A stretch of DNA of 64,000 nt from Stutzerimonas stutzeri (GTDB lineage Bacteria; Pseudomonadota; Gammaproteobacteria; Pseudomonadales; Pseudomonadaceae). Location: contig NZ_JAMOIH010000010.1 of the NCBI RefSeq assembly GCF_024448955.1, positions 62,001 to 126,000 of the forward strand. Reading direction: 5' to 3'. Below the pieces are notes generated by a model. It made no database searches. It saw nothing but the letters and a program-made list of their open reading frames with translations, and was not told where the DNA came from. Below, piece by piece: positions 35,654-44,281 of the stretch (position 1 is its first letter; the number at the start of each line of letters is the position of its first letter). The translations under genes and the position numbers were made by a program.

Positions 35654-35947
35654 TCAGCGTTTCTCCGCCGGTGCGATATCGGCCTTTTTCTCCGCTTCCT
35701 CTACATGCTGCAGGCGTCGGTCGTACGCCTGACATTCATCGCCCAGTTCGTCGGCGGTTCGCTTGACCTCCATCTCCCGCAATTGCTCATTGATCTCCGC
35801 AGCACGCTCGGGATCGTTCTCGGTCAGCTGGTTGACGCGCTCGGCCAGCTGTTCGGCCTTGGCATTTATCTGATCCGTGGTGCATTCGGCCAGTGCCGGC
35901 TGGCTGGCCAGCAGGGCGGCGGCGAGGGGAATCATCAGGTATTTCAT
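35654..35947 (-). CDS. Small secreted helical protein, unknown function
   Basis: A 97-residue protein with a signal peptide (MKYLMIPLAAALLASQPALA, cleaved before ECTTD). The mature domain is almost wholly helical, with heptad-like spacing (AEQLAERVNQLTENDPERAAEINEQLREME, positions about 31-60), and carries two Cys residues about 53 apart (ECTTD, DECQAYD). It looks like a short periplasmic coiled coil. No family was recognised. It converges on the helicase gene. Confidence 0.65.
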   Translation of the reverse strand: MKYLMIPLAAALLASQPALAECTTDQINAKAEQLAERVNQLTENDPERAAEINEQLREMEVKRTADELGDECQAYDRRLQHVEEAEKKADIAPAEKR

Positions 35948-36098
35948 GGCATGTGCTCCGTTGCGACCTGTTCGGTGGATGCCATCCGAGCGCTTTGGTT
36001 CAGCCCTTTCCGATGTGCTGGTGATCGAACCATGCCGCCGCCGGCAGGGTCCGTATTAGCAAGAGCCGCGTGCGATGCGGTGCAACGGGAGAACGGAC

Positions 36099-36473
36099 AT
36101 GACCTACAACTGGGACCTGATGCTGCGCCTGCTGCGCGAAGCGCAAAAGCCCGGCAACGAGGCCTTCGCGCCGCGCCATTATGCCGACGAACATGCGATC
36201 GCCATGGCGGATGCCGGCCAGCCGCTGCCCAATATCGATTCGCTCAAGGCAGACGCGCAGAACTATGAAAGCCTGCTGTTCGAAGGCGGATTCATGGTGT
36301 CGCGTCCGGAAGAGCAGGGCGGCAATGGCGAGAATTTCGTCCTGACCGAGCGGGGCTCGCGGCTCCTTGAAATGCTCGAAGGCGAGACTGCGGCGGCTGC
36401 GCATCGCCAGCGCCTGGATGACAAAGGCGAGGCTGCGTTGACGCCGGAAGTCTTCGACGGGTTGGTTGGCTAG
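36099..36473 (+). CDS. DUF2513-like hypothetical protein
   Basis: A 124-residue soluble protein starting MTYNWDLMLRLLREAQKPGN. This resembles the start of DUF2513 proteins (a two-column MKRDMDLIRKILLEIE pattern) and winged-helix-like proteins with an LTERGSRLLEML element. It has a GGGAGA site upstream. Neighbours give no hint of function. The alternative is a stand-alone small DNA-binding protein. Confidence 0.6.
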   Translation: MTYNWDLMLRLLREAQKPGNEAFAPRHYADEHAIAMADAGQPLPNIDSLKADAQNYESLLFEGGFMVSRPEEQGGNGENFVLTERGSRLLEMLEGETAAAAHRQRLDDKGEAALTPEVFDGLVG

Positions 36474-36483
36474 CACCAGATGT

Positions 36484-36511
36484 ACAACGCCCCGCTGATG
36501 CGGGGCGTTGT
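36484..36511. terminator. 12-bp perfect hairpin between convergent genes
   Basis: ACAACGCCCCGC pairs perfectly with GCGGGGCGTTGT around a TGAT loop. It lies between the DUF2513-like gene and the GH5 gene, so it could end both transcripts. There is no clear T-run on either side. Confidence 0.65.
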
Positions 36512-36519
36512 GTCGAGCG

Positions 36520-38628
36520 CTACTGCAGCGGGCCGATGGTCCCGCAGGATTTGTTTGCAGCGTGCTTCTGCAGAACCGGCAGTTGCGGGCGTGGCTTGCC
36601 GCTTTTCACATCCAGCGACAGTGCGTAGTCGCCCCACCATGGACCGGCGGCCCAGTAGGTACTTGGGATGCAGTGCTGGTTGAGATACTTCAGCAGGTTA
36701 TCGGTCGCTACGATTGCCGAAGGCGAAAAATCCGGCGCGCCGTGTTCACCGATGAAACCACGCAGCTTGTTTTTGCTAAGCCACTCGACGAAGGGCTTGG
36801 CACGAACCACCCCGATCATCGGATCGTAGACCTCTTTTCTGTTGGTGTAGTAGCCCGAATAGTCCTTGTCGAAGTACAGGTGGGCTTCGAACACCAGATT
36901 ATTTTTCGAATCACGCATCCAGGGGTCGTTAACCAATTGGGTGTTATAGGACGGCCAGTGGAAAGCGCTGGACCAGCGGTCACCGGCGACAACCACCCAG
37001 CGAGTCGAGTCGATGGTGCGGATGCTCTTAGCCGCGGCCAAGGCTGCGGCGGGCCATTTGCCGTTTGTGGTGTGTGGCTCGTTCATCAGTCCATAGCCAT
37101 ACACTGCTGGGTGGCTGGCGACCTTTTGTGCAATGCGTCGCCAGGCGTCGGCAAAGGCGCTGACGGGTACTTCGTTGGAACCGATCATCTTGCCGAAGTA
37201 GCGGTAGTAGTTATGCATGTCGAGGATGACCTGCATGTTGTACTTCTTTGCATGGTCAAGGGTCGCCATCATTCGTGCCAGCTCGACGCTGTTCAGTTCG
37301 CCGTTGAGCCTCGGTTGAATCCGTTCCCAACGAAATGGCAGACGTACCAGCTTCAGGTTGCGTTCGGCGTAGCGCTTGAAGTCAGCTTCGCCCGGATAGA
37401 TGTAGTGCTTTAGGTATGTCCCGGGCAGGGCGACGTCAGCACCAAACTCGGCACCGGCCAGGTTGATACCGACCAGGTTGATGGGGTTTGCCGGAGGTGT
37501 GTTCGTGGTGGGAGCGGTACTACCGGTGCCTGGGCTTGCCTGGCTGAAACCGGTGCTGCTGACCGACACGGTTCGCGGGTAACCCACGGCCTTCCCGTTG
37601 ATGGCGCCACCGTCCATCATCACGGTCATATCGCCGCCCGAGTAATAGATCAGGTTGATGGTGCGTACCTGACCATCGGCAAACCTGACCTTTGCGCCCT
37701 TGTGGAATGCCGCCTTGTTCTGTGCATTCGCCTTGACCGAAATGCCTACGAACTTGCTGGTGTTGTAGACGCCGTTAACGAAGTCGCCGCCGTTGAAGGA
37801 ATTCAGCGCGATCGTCAGGGAAGAGGATGAACTGTTAGAAGGCGCGGTGACGACGGGTCCGGAGGGCTGGCTGGGTGCAGCCGGAGTCGGAGCCGGAGCC
37901 GGAGCGGTGCTGCTGGTTACAGAGAACAGTTTGTTCGGATAGCCGAGTTTGCCGCTCAATGCCGCGCCTGAGAGCATCACGCTCATATTGTTGCCGGACA
38001 CATACACCGCATTGATTTTGCGTACCTGTCCGTCCGCCAGCTTCACCGAGGCGCCAACCTTGAATGCGGAGCGGTTGGCACTGCTTGTTGGAATCGATAA
38101 ACCTGCCGACTTGCGCCACACGCCGTTCTGCCAATCGCTGTTGGTGTAGTTGTTGATGGCGCTGCTATGCGCAGCCGTGCTGGTCGAGGGCGCCGGCTGC
38201 GGTGCGGTGATCATCTGCGAGCTTGCATCCGAGCCCAGGGCTGCGACGGTTTTCGGATAGCCGGTGGCCGCAACGTTGAGCGTTGCGCCCGACAGCATCA
38301 CGCTCATGTGGGCGCCGGAAAAATAGACGACCTTCACGCTGCGAATCTCACCGTTCGCCAGCTGCACCTGTACGCCTTTCTTGAATGCGGCCTTGTTGGC
38401 CGTTGTCGCCGGGATGGAAAAACCGGCCGATTGGCGCCAGGTTCCCTTGTTCCACTCGGGACTGGTGAAATTGTTGACCTGCGCGATGGCGACGGCCCTC
38501 GTCGCGCTTGCAGCGGAAGAAGAAGCTGCGTTGGCATCCTGGATCACCGAAGTGAAGCCGAACATCGCGGTCAGCATGAAGGCGCCGAGCATGGTCCTTG
38601 GTGCGCCCGAGACTGCTTTGAGGGACAT
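36520..38628 (-). CDS. Secreted GH5-family glycoside hydrolase with three N-terminal repeats
   Basis: A 702-residue secreted protein. After a signal peptide (to about residue 35) come three related repeats of about 80 residues at 50-130, 157-237 and 273-356. Each has W/F-x-x-G-x-W/Y near its start, a G-x-x-V-x-x-x-x-G-x-V/I-R core, Y-x-S-G-x-x-M-x-V-M and a final G-Y-P. Ser/Pro/Thr-rich linkers separate them. The C-terminal 320 residues are a GH5 (beta/alpha)8 barrel: LVRLPFRWERIQP, VILDMHNYYRYFG, acid/base Glu517 in YGLMNEPH, EAHLYFD and nucleophile Glu628 in FIGEHG. It likely cleaves a beta-1,4 glycan such as cellulose. The repeats may bind carbohydrate. A GGAG precedes the ATG. The upstream region is markedly AT-rich. 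Confidence 0.88.
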   Translation of the reverse strand: MSLKAVSGAPRTMLGAFMLTAMFGFTSVIQDANAASSSAASATRAVAIAQVNNFTSPEWNKGTWRQSAGFSIPATTANKAAFKKGVQVQLANGEIRSVKVVYFSGAHMSVMLSGATLNVAATGYPKTVAALGSDASSQMITAPQPAPSTSTAAHSSAINNYTNSDWQNGVWRKSAGLSIPTSSANRSAFKVGASVKLADGQVRKINAVYVSGNNMSVMLSGAALSGKLGYPNKLFSVTSSTAPAPAPTPAAPSQPSGPVVTAPSNSSSSSLTIALNSFNGGDFVNGVYNTSKFVGISVKANAQNKAAFHKGAKVRFADGQVRTINLIYYSGGDMTVMMDGGAINGKAVGYPRTVSVSSTGFSQASPGTGSTAPTTNTPPANPINLVGINLAGAEFGADVALPGTYLKHYIYPGEADFKRYAERNLKLVRLPFRWERIQPRLNGELNSVELARMMATLDHAKKYNMQVILDMHNYYRYFGKMIGSNEVPVSAFADAWRRIAQKVASHPAVYGYGLMNEPHTTNGKWPAAALAAAKSIRTIDSTRWVVVAGDRWSSAFHWPSYNTQLVNDPWMRDSKNNLVFEAHLYFDKDYSGYYTNRKEVYDPMIGVVRAKPFVEWLSKNKLRGFIGEHGAPDFSPSAIVATDNLLKYLNQHCIPSTYWAAGPWWGDYALSLDVKSGKPRPQLPVLQKHAANKSCGTIGPLQ

Positions 38629-38876
38629 TGATATCTCCGGAACTTAATACGACAAAAGGCACGGGTGCCCTTTAAAAAATTGCGGAGGCATTCATAGGGG
38701 ATGCAACAAACGAAGCACTGCCGACGACGCCGCCCACGCACAACAAAGCAGCGAAACGGTTAAACCGTTGGCTCGCTTTGCATGGATAGGCTTTATATAG
38801 AAGGAAGTTCAGATAGCCAAATTATTTTGGCGCCGACAAATCGACGTTAACCTTGTTTTTTGTTATGTGCTGCCAC

Positions 38877-38898
38877 ATTGATATTATTTGATATCAAT
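38877..38898. repeat. Inverted repeat ATTGATAT-N6-ATATCAAT
   Basis: An exact 8-bp inverted repeat with a 6-base spacer in the AT-rich region about 250 bp upstream of the GH5 start. A possible operator; no regulator is known. Confidence 0.5.
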
Positions 38899-39116
38899 AA
38901 GCTAGTATTTTATTAAATAGTTAAGTTATTGATTTATATGTCTTTTAGTTAAATTGAAAGTATCGACTTTAGATAGACACGTGTTTTATCGCTTCGCTTG
39001 TTGTTTCACCGCGGCATGTTCGTGCTTTATTGGTCTATTGCAGAATATTTCTGTCGCGCACGGGCGGTTAACAAGCGAGACGCAAGTAGTCGTTATTGAT
39101 CGGCAGGTGAGTTAAG

Positions 39117-39152
39117 AAAAAGCGAATCAGCCCAGGGCGGGCTGACTCGCTA
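39117..39152 (-). terminator. Terminator after the egt-S8 operon
   Basis: The arms AGCGAATCAGCCC and GGGCTGACTCGCT pair with one mismatch around a short loop. On the minus strand a T-run (TTTTTC) follows. It sits 15 bp past the S8 protease stop and ends the egtB-egtD-protease operon. Confidence 0.85.
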
Positions 39153-39166
39153 GATTGGGCGGCGAC

Positions 39167-40924
39167 TCAGCGCACCTGATCCAGGCTGTCGACAGTCAGC
39201 TCCAGCGCCTGGCGCATGTCCAGGCGGGCCGAGCGGCCGACATCCTTATTGTTCATCTGATAATTGCGCTCAGAAGGCAGAATCGGCGCGGTCAGGTCGT
39301 CGGCTTCGACTGGCTCGAAATCGCTGTCGCGGCCAATGGTCAATGCGCTGCGGCGCAGCAGCTCGCGCACCTGATCCGGTTCCAGCTGCGGATTGATCGA
39401 CAGCATCGTCGCCACGATGCCCGTCACCATCGGGGTGGCGTACGAGGTGCCGCAATGCACTTCGCCGCGCTTGCCGGGTTCCAGCGTTGCGGCGCGCGTG
39501 CAGGCCGAGGCGGTGATGTCGACGCGCATGTCGACGTTCGATGAAGGCCGCTTGGTGACGTATTCCGGATGCTCCACCGGTACGTCCTGCTTGGCGTTGC
39601 GCTGGTGGCCGCCAACTACCAGCAATTGCTCCGTAATGAACGAAGATGGCAGGCGGTAATCGTCCAGGCTGGAGCGCGCCGAGCCATTGCCAGCGGAGTT
39701 CACCACCAGCACGTCGGGGTGTTCGCGGCGCAACCAGAGAAAGAATTCTTCGAGCAGTTCTTCGTAACCGCTCATGGCGATGCCCGAACGAATCAGCGAG
39801 CCGACTTCCTCACCGTCCACGTCCCGCGTGCCGATGCGGTGGATGCCCCAGCTCCAATTCAGCACGCGCACGCCATCCTCGACCAGATTGACCGACGCGG
39901 CGATATTGGCGGTGATGCCGGCATCGGAGTTGCGCTCGACGATCACCTCGAAGCCGGCGCTGGCTGGCTCCAGTGCGCTGAGAAAACCGCTGTCGCTGGG
40001 CTCGGTGCTGCGCGCGGCGAGGATGCCCGTGACGGTTGTGCCGTGTTCGTCCGGCGCCTCGGCGTCCCTGGCGTAGAGGCATGTGCGCGGCTTGCGTGGG
40101 TCGCAGTCGCCCAGGTAGCTCGCGAACTCGGGCGCGTCGAAATCGACGTTGCGCTCGATGATGCCGATTCGCACGGGGTGCGTCTGGATCGGGGTTTGTT
40201 TGGATGGCAGGCGGTGCTGGTAAAAGTCGACGGCGTCCAGGTATCGGTTGGCGACCCATTCACTGTGGCGCGGCTTGGGCTGCTTGTCCTGTTCCAAGGG
40301 CTCCTCGGCGCCAGACTCCTCGATTACCACCGCGTCCACGCCGACTTCGTTACCCAGGCGCAGGACCATGGCGTCTCGCTCGGTCAGGTTCTTTACCGGT
40401 AGGCGTAACTGATAGGTGTTGAGCGGTGCGATGGCGCCGACCACTTCGGCGCCATATCGCTTGGCCAGGCGCTTCGATGCGTCCAGGCCGTCGAGATCTT
40501 CCTCGATGATCAGGCTGATCAGATCGACATAGGTGTTCAGCCCGTCCATGTTCTGGGTCACTTCGTCAGGTCCGGCCGCCAGCACGTGGCTCCCGTTCAT
40601 CGTCAGCCACACCGGATTGCTGCGGCGTTCGCCTTGCTCCAGCCACAGCGGCCCGCTCTCGTGCTCGGACTTACGCAATGACAGCCGCAGCTTGCCGTCA
40701 TCCGAACGGGTGGCTTCGACCGGTTTGCCGCGCAGCATCAGCCTGACGTCACCGTCATCGAGTCCGGTTGCGCGCAGACAGAAGGTCAGCTGATCGACCG
40801 AGAAGAGGTCGCCGCAACGCTGCATCTCCTTGAGTCGCAGCGCAGCCGTTTCCGCCATTGCCAAGCCTGGATTCAGCAGGCCCAGCGCAAGCCCGATCGA
40901 TACGCAGAGGTGAGCTGCCTTCAT
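39167..40924 (-). CDS. S8 subtilisin-like serine protease with Asp-to-Glu change at the catalytic site
   Basis: A 585-residue exported protein. The signal peptide (KAAHLCVSIGLALGLLNPGL) ends at AMA-E. A ~230-residue N-terminal region of unknown fold precedes the S8 domain. His294 (DEHGTTVTGILAA), oxyanion Asn413 (VNSAGNGS) and nucleophile Ser494 (HCGTSYATPMVTGIVA) are intact. The usual catalytic Asp in the I-x-I-x-D-[ST]-G motif reads IGIIERNVDF, placing Glu257 there and losing the Gly. Its ATG overlaps the egtD stop (ATGA), so it is the third gene of an ergothioneine operon. An upstream ATG adds 21 residues but breaks this overlap. Activity may be reduced or altered. Confidence 0.85.
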   Translation of the reverse strand: MKAAHLCVSIGLALGLLNPGLAMAETAALRLKEMQRCGDLFSVDQLTFCLRATGLDDGDVRLMLRGKPVEATRSDDGKLRLSLRKSEHESGPLWLEQGERRSNPVWLTMNGSHVLAAGPDEVTQNMDGLNTYVDLISLIIEEDLDGLDASKRLAKRYGAEVVGAIAPLNTYQLRLPVKNLTERDAMVLRLGNEVGVDAVVIEESGAEEPLEQDKQPKPRHSEWVANRYLDAVDFYQHRLPSKQTPIQTHPVRIGIIERNVDFDAPEFASYLGDCDPRKPRTCLYARDAEAPDEHGTTVTGILAARSTEPSDSGFLSALEPASAGFEVIVERNSDAGITANIAASVNLVEDGVRVLNWSWGIHRIGTRDVDGEEVGSLIRSGIAMSGYEELLEEFFLWLRREHPDVLVVNSAGNGSARSSLDDYRLPSSFITEQLLVVGGHQRNAKQDVPVEHPEYVTKRPSSNVDMRVDITASACTRAATLEPGKRGEVHCGTSYATPMVTGIVATMLSINPQLEPDQVRELLRRSALTIGRDSDFEPVEADDLTAPILPSERNYQMNNKDVGRSARLDMRQALELTVDSLDQVR

Positions 40925-41886
40925 CGTTGACGCTGCAGATAGTGAACGCTGAACAGCTCGCCGGAATCGGTCCATTGACCGCTGCAATCGAAGCCGGCGC
41001 TGTTGGCGAGGTTGGCGAAGGATTCGAGCGTGTATTTGTAGGAGTTCTCAGTGTGCAGACTTTCGCCGGCATCGAAGTGAAACCGCTGGCCTTCGACGGT
41101 CACATCCTGCGCCTCGCGGCTGATCAGGTGCATTTCGATGCGCGAGTCGCTTTCGTTGAAGAAGGCGCGGTGAGCGAAACGTGAGGGATCGATATCGCTG
41201 CTCAGTTCCTCACGGATACGTCGCAGTAGGTTGAGGTTGAAGGCCGCGGTGACATGCGCGCGGTCGTTGTAGGCGGCTTCGAGCACGTCGCGGTCCTTGA
41301 CTAGGTCGACGCCAATCAGCACGCCGCCTCCGGGCGGAAGGATGTCGTGCAGATGCCCGAGCAATTTGCGTGCTTGCAGGGGTGTGAAGTTGCCGATGCT
41401 GGAGCCGGGAAAGAACACCAGCGGGTGATGAATGGTGAAGTCGTCCGGCAGTGTCAGCTCATCGGAGAAATCGGCGCAGGCGGCGTGGACTTCCAGCCAC
41501 GGATAGTCGGCGGCCAGGCGCTGAGTGCTGGTCAGCAGGAACTGCTCCGAGATGTCGATGCCCAGATAACTGACCGGCCGCAGCCCTTCGAGCAGCAGGC
41601 GCACCTTGCGGCTGGCACCGCTGCCCAGCTCGATCAGGTCGGTCTGAGGGCCGGCGATCTCGCGGATGTCGTTCGCCGCGTCGGCGAGAATGCGCTCCTC
41701 GGTACGGGTCAGGTAGTACTCGGGCTGCAGGCATATCTGCTCGAAAAGCTCCGATCCGCGCCGGTCGTAGAAGAACTTCGGCGAGATACGCTTCGGCGAG
41801 GCGGCGAAGGCGGCCAGCGTTTCGTCACGCAACGAGGCCTCATGAGGTTGCTGGGTCTGGTCATGGAAATGCACGGCAAGTGCCAT
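40921..41886 (-). CDS. egtD: L-histidine N(alpha)-methyltransferase EgtD
   Basis: A 321-residue SAM-dependent methyltransferase that makes hercynine from histidine. It has ERILADAAND, the SAM-binding ELGSGASRKVRLLLEGL, YLGIDISEQFL, FFPGSSIGNFTP and the NESDSRIEMHL block, all typical of EgtD/DUF2260. ATGs occur at 41892 (ATGA overlap with the egtB stop) and 41886. The latter has AGGGAG at better spacing and was used. It forms an operon with egtB before it and the S8 protease gene after it. Confidence 0.93.
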   Translation of the reverse strand: MALAVHFHDQTQQPHEASLRDETLAAFAASPKRISPKFFYDRRGSELFEQICLQPEYYLTRTEERILADAANDIREIAGPQTDLIELGSGASRKVRLLLEGLRPVSYLGIDISEQFLLTSTQRLAADYPWLEVHAACADFSDELTLPDDFTIHHPLVFFPGSSIGNFTPLQARKLLGHLHDILPPGGGVLIGVDLVKDRDVLEAAYNDRAHVTAAFNLNLLRRIREELSSDIDPSRFAHRAFFNESDSRIEMHLISREAQDVTVEGQRFHFDAGESLHTENSYKYTLESFANLANSAGFDCSGQWTDSGELFSVHYLQRQR

Positions 41887-41888
41887 CG

Positions 41889-43184
41889 TCATAGCTCCCT
41901 GGCCAGGCGCAGCCCGGCGAATTGCCAGCGCATGGCCGGCTGGAAAAAATTGCGGTAGGTGGCGCGGATATGGGCCTGCGGCGTAGCGCAACAACCGCCG
42001 CGCAGCACCATCTGGCCGGACATGAACTTACCGTTGTACTCACCCAGGCTGCCTTCCAGCGGGCGGAAGCCGGGATAGGGGCGATAGGCGCTGGCCGTCC
42101 ACTCCCAGACATCGCCGAACAACTGCGCTGGCCCCTCATGGGGGCGGCTCGCTGCGACCGGTTGCAGGTGGTCGTTTTCCACGAAGTTGCCGCGCAGTGG
42201 CTGATCCACCGCGGCGATCTCCCATTCGGCTTCGCTGGGCAGCCGGGCATCGGCCCAGCGTGCATAGGCATCCGCCTCGTAGAAACTGACGTGGCAGACC
42301 GGCGCCTCCAGATCCAGCGGCCGCAGCCCGCCAAGGGTCATTTCGTACCAGGCGCCGTCGTCGCGGTGCCAATACAGCGGGGCGTTCCAGCCGTGCTGTT
42401 GGATATGTGCCCAACCGTCGGACAACCACAGCTCACTGCGTGCGTAACCGCCATCGGCGATGAACGACAGGTATTCGCGATTGCTCACCGGTCGATCGGC
42501 CAACTGGAAATCCTCGACGAACTGCCGATGCCGCGGCGTCTCGCAATCGAAGGCGAATCCGTTGCCCTCGTGGCCGATATGGCGCACCCCGCCGCCATAG
42601 TCGTGCCAGCGCAGGCGGTCGTTGTGCAGCTTCGGTGCCGGTTTCAGGTCGTTCCGATAGATCGGATGCAGAGGGTTTTGCGCCAGGATGTGCTTGATGT
42701 CCATCAGCAGCAATTCCTGATGCTGTTGTTCATGCTCCAGGCCTAGCTCGACCCGACGCAGGATTTCAGCGGCATGCTGCTGGGGTGGATTGGCCAGAAG
42801 CTCGCCCATCGCCTGATCGACGTAATGGCGAAAGCGGTAGACGTCGTCCACGCCGGGCCGTGAAATCAGCCCGCGCTGAGCGCGTGGGAATGGTGTGCCA
42901 TGGGTTTCGTAATAGGAATTGAACAGGTGGTCATAGACCGCATCAAGCGGCTTGTAGCCAGCCAGATACGGCTTGAGCACGAACGCTTCGAAGAACCAGC
43001 TGACGTGCGCCAAGTGCCATTTCGGCGGGCTGACGTCGGGCATGCTCTGGATGACGTAATCCTCGATCTGCAAGGGTGCGCAGATCGCTTCGCTGGTGGC
43101 GCGTACCTGCCGGAAGCGCTGCAGCAGGTGATCCGGTTCGGCGAGCGCCAGTTGCTGGTTTGGCCGTTCTGCCAGGTTGCCCAT
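41889..43184 (-). CDS. egtB: Ergothioneine biosynthesis sulfoxide synthase EgtB
   Basis: A 431-residue protein with an N-terminal DinB-type domain and a C-terminal formylglycine-generating-enzyme-like domain. The DinB iron-binding pattern is visible as HLAHVSWFFE and LEHEQQHQELLLMDI. The FGE domain has RPVSNREYLSFI, PVCHVSFYEADAYARWADAR, LPSEAEWE, DVWEWTASAYRP and MVLRGGCCATP. It joins hercynine to cysteine or gamma-Glu-Cys and oxygen to form the sulfoxide. It starts the operon. No egtA, egtC or egtE gene is nearby. Confidence 0.93.
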   Translation of the reverse strand: MGNLAERPNQQLALAEPDHLLQRFRQVRATSEAICAPLQIEDYVIQSMPDVSPPKWHLAHVSWFFEAFVLKPYLAGYKPLDAVYDHLFNSYYETHGTPFPRAQRGLISRPGVDDVYRFRHYVDQAMGELLANPPQQHAAEILRRVELGLEHEQQHQELLLMDIKHILAQNPLHPIYRNDLKPAPKLHNDRLRWHDYGGGVRHIGHEGNGFAFDCETPRHRQFVEDFQLADRPVSNREYLSFIADGGYARSELWLSDGWAHIQQHGWNAPLYWHRDDGAWYEMTLGGLRPLDLEAPVCHVSFYEADAYARWADARLPSEAEWEIAAVDQPLRGNFVENDHLQPVAASRPHEGPAQLFGDVWEWTASAYRPYPGFRPLEGSLGEYNGKFMSGQMVLRGGCCATPQAHIRATYRNFFQPAMRWQFAGLRLAREL

Positions 43185-43312
43185 AGGCGTCCCCCTTGTT
43201 TATGCCCGGCTAATCGAGACCGGGGACGGCAGAAAACCGCCTCTATAGCGACCCGAAGCGAGGCGCAAAAGTTTCTGTGATGCGGATGCGAGAGCGCTGC
43301 CGCGCGCCTGCC

Positions 43313-43384
43313 GTAGGGCCGAACCTATTCGGCCTTCGCCAACATTGCTCGCCTTCGCACATCCGCGGCCGAATGAGTTCGGCA
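43313..43384. repeat. REPIN copy 1, family GTAGGGCCGAA
   Basis: The left arm (GTAGGGCCGAACCTATTCGG + CC, 43313-43334) and the right arm (GGCCGAATGAGTTCGGC, 43368-43384) form a REP doublet. Flanking sequences (CGCGCCTGCC before, ATTTGG after) recur around copy 2, so the two are a tandem duplication. Confidence 0.8.
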
Positions 43385-43470
43385 TTTGGTGTAGGTCTAG
43401 CACTGGCGCCTCCGTTCGATCGAACGAACGGGCTCCGGCTAGGCTGTTGCCGTTCTATTGCGCGCCTACC

Positions 43471-43545
43471 GTAGGGCCGAACTTGTTCGGCCTTCGCAGA
43501 TTGCTCGGCCTCCGCAAAACTGCGGCCGAATGAATTCGGCCCTAC
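43471..43545. repeat. REPIN copy 2, family GTAGGGCCGAA
   Basis: The left arm at 43471-43492 and right arm at 43524-43545 are inverted copies differing at a few central bases. Together with copy 1 they fill most of the 384-bp gap between egtB and the SDR gene. No gene was seen in this gap. Confidence 0.85.
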
Positions 43546-43568
43546 GCGTTCAGCATTTGGACAATCCC

Positions 43569-44264
43569 CTAGCCTTCTTCGACCGGCGGAGTAGGGCGGA
43601 TAAGGATCTCGTTGACGTCCACATGCGCCGGTTGCGACAGCGCGTAGACCACTGCCCGGCCGATGTCCTCCGGTTGCATCGCGTACGCTGGCGGTTCGTC
43701 GAACAGTGGCGTGTCGACCATGCCCGGCTCGATCAACGTGACCCGCACGCCAGTGCCGCGCAATTCCTCGCGCACGCTGAGGCCCATACCGGTTACCGCC
43801 CATTTGCTGGCGCTGTACATCGAACCGGGAATGACGAAGCGCCCGGCGGCCGAGCCCGTCAACAGCAAGTGGCCGCGGCTGGCTTTGAGCGCCTCGATGC
43901 TGCAGCGCAGGGTGAGCCCGACGCCGTAGACGTTTGTCAGCAGCATCTCGCGCCAGACTTCCGGGTCGGCGCCGCTGAAGCCGCCTTCGCTGCCGGGTAT
44001 TCCGGCGTTGGCGTAGACCGCGTCGAGCTGGCCGAAATGCTCCAGCACCTGCCGCACCATGGCTTGCTGTTCGGCGTATTGCTTCACGTCACAGCGGATC
44101 GCCAGGGCGCGTTCCGGGCCGCCGAGTTCGCCCACCAGCTTCGCGAGCTTGTGTTCGGAGCGGGCTGCCAACGCAACGCGGTAACCGGCTTCGGCGGCGA
44201 GCCGCGCGGTGGCCGCGCCGATACCTGAAGACGCGCCGGTGATCAGTAGAACCGGATCGCTCAT
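43569..44264 (-). CDS. Short-chain dehydrogenase/reductase (SDR)
   Basis: A 231-residue classical SDR. The Rossmann motif is TGASSGIGAATARLA, the NAG motif is YANAGIPG, and the catalytic Ser/Tyr/Lys are in LLLTGSAAGRF and YSASKWAVTGM. The Arg after the first strand (AARSEHKL) suggests NADP. The ATG at 44264 has GGAGGTG six bases upstream; an earlier GTG is inside that site. The substrate is unknown. It is the second gene after a small conserved protein gene (17-bp gap). Confidence 0.9.
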   Translation of the reverse strand: MSDPVLLITGASSGIGAATARLAAEAGYRVALAARSEHKLAKLVGELGGPERALAIRCDVKQYAEQQAMVRQVLEHFGQLDAVYANAGIPGSEGGFSGADPEVWREMLLTNVYGVGLTLRCSIEALKASRGHLLLTGSAAGRFVIPGSMYSASKWAVTGMGLSVREELRGTGVRVTLIEPGMVDTPLFDEPPAYAMQPEDIGRAVVYALSQPAHVDVNEILIRPTPPVEEG

Positions 44265-44281
44265 GGTCACCTCCGGCCCTA

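Larger units (their letters stand above)
38629..39166. promoter_or_regulatory. AT-rich intergenic region upstream of the GH5 gene
   Basis: This 538-bp gap lies between the leftward GH5 and S8-protease genes. From about 38790 to 39110 it is far more AT-rich than the rest of the window, with no convincing gene. It contains an inverted repeat ATTGATAT-N6-ATATCAAT (38877-38898) and ends with the S8-gene terminator. It probably holds the GH5 promoter and sites for a nucleoid silencer such as MvaT; that is inference. Confidence 0.5.

Noticed and set aside
38877..38898. Anr/FNR box in the AT-rich region
   Set aside because: The sequence has ATTGATAT...ATATCAAT with a 6-base spacer, not the TTGAT-N4-ATCAA layout, so it is listed only as a palindrome.
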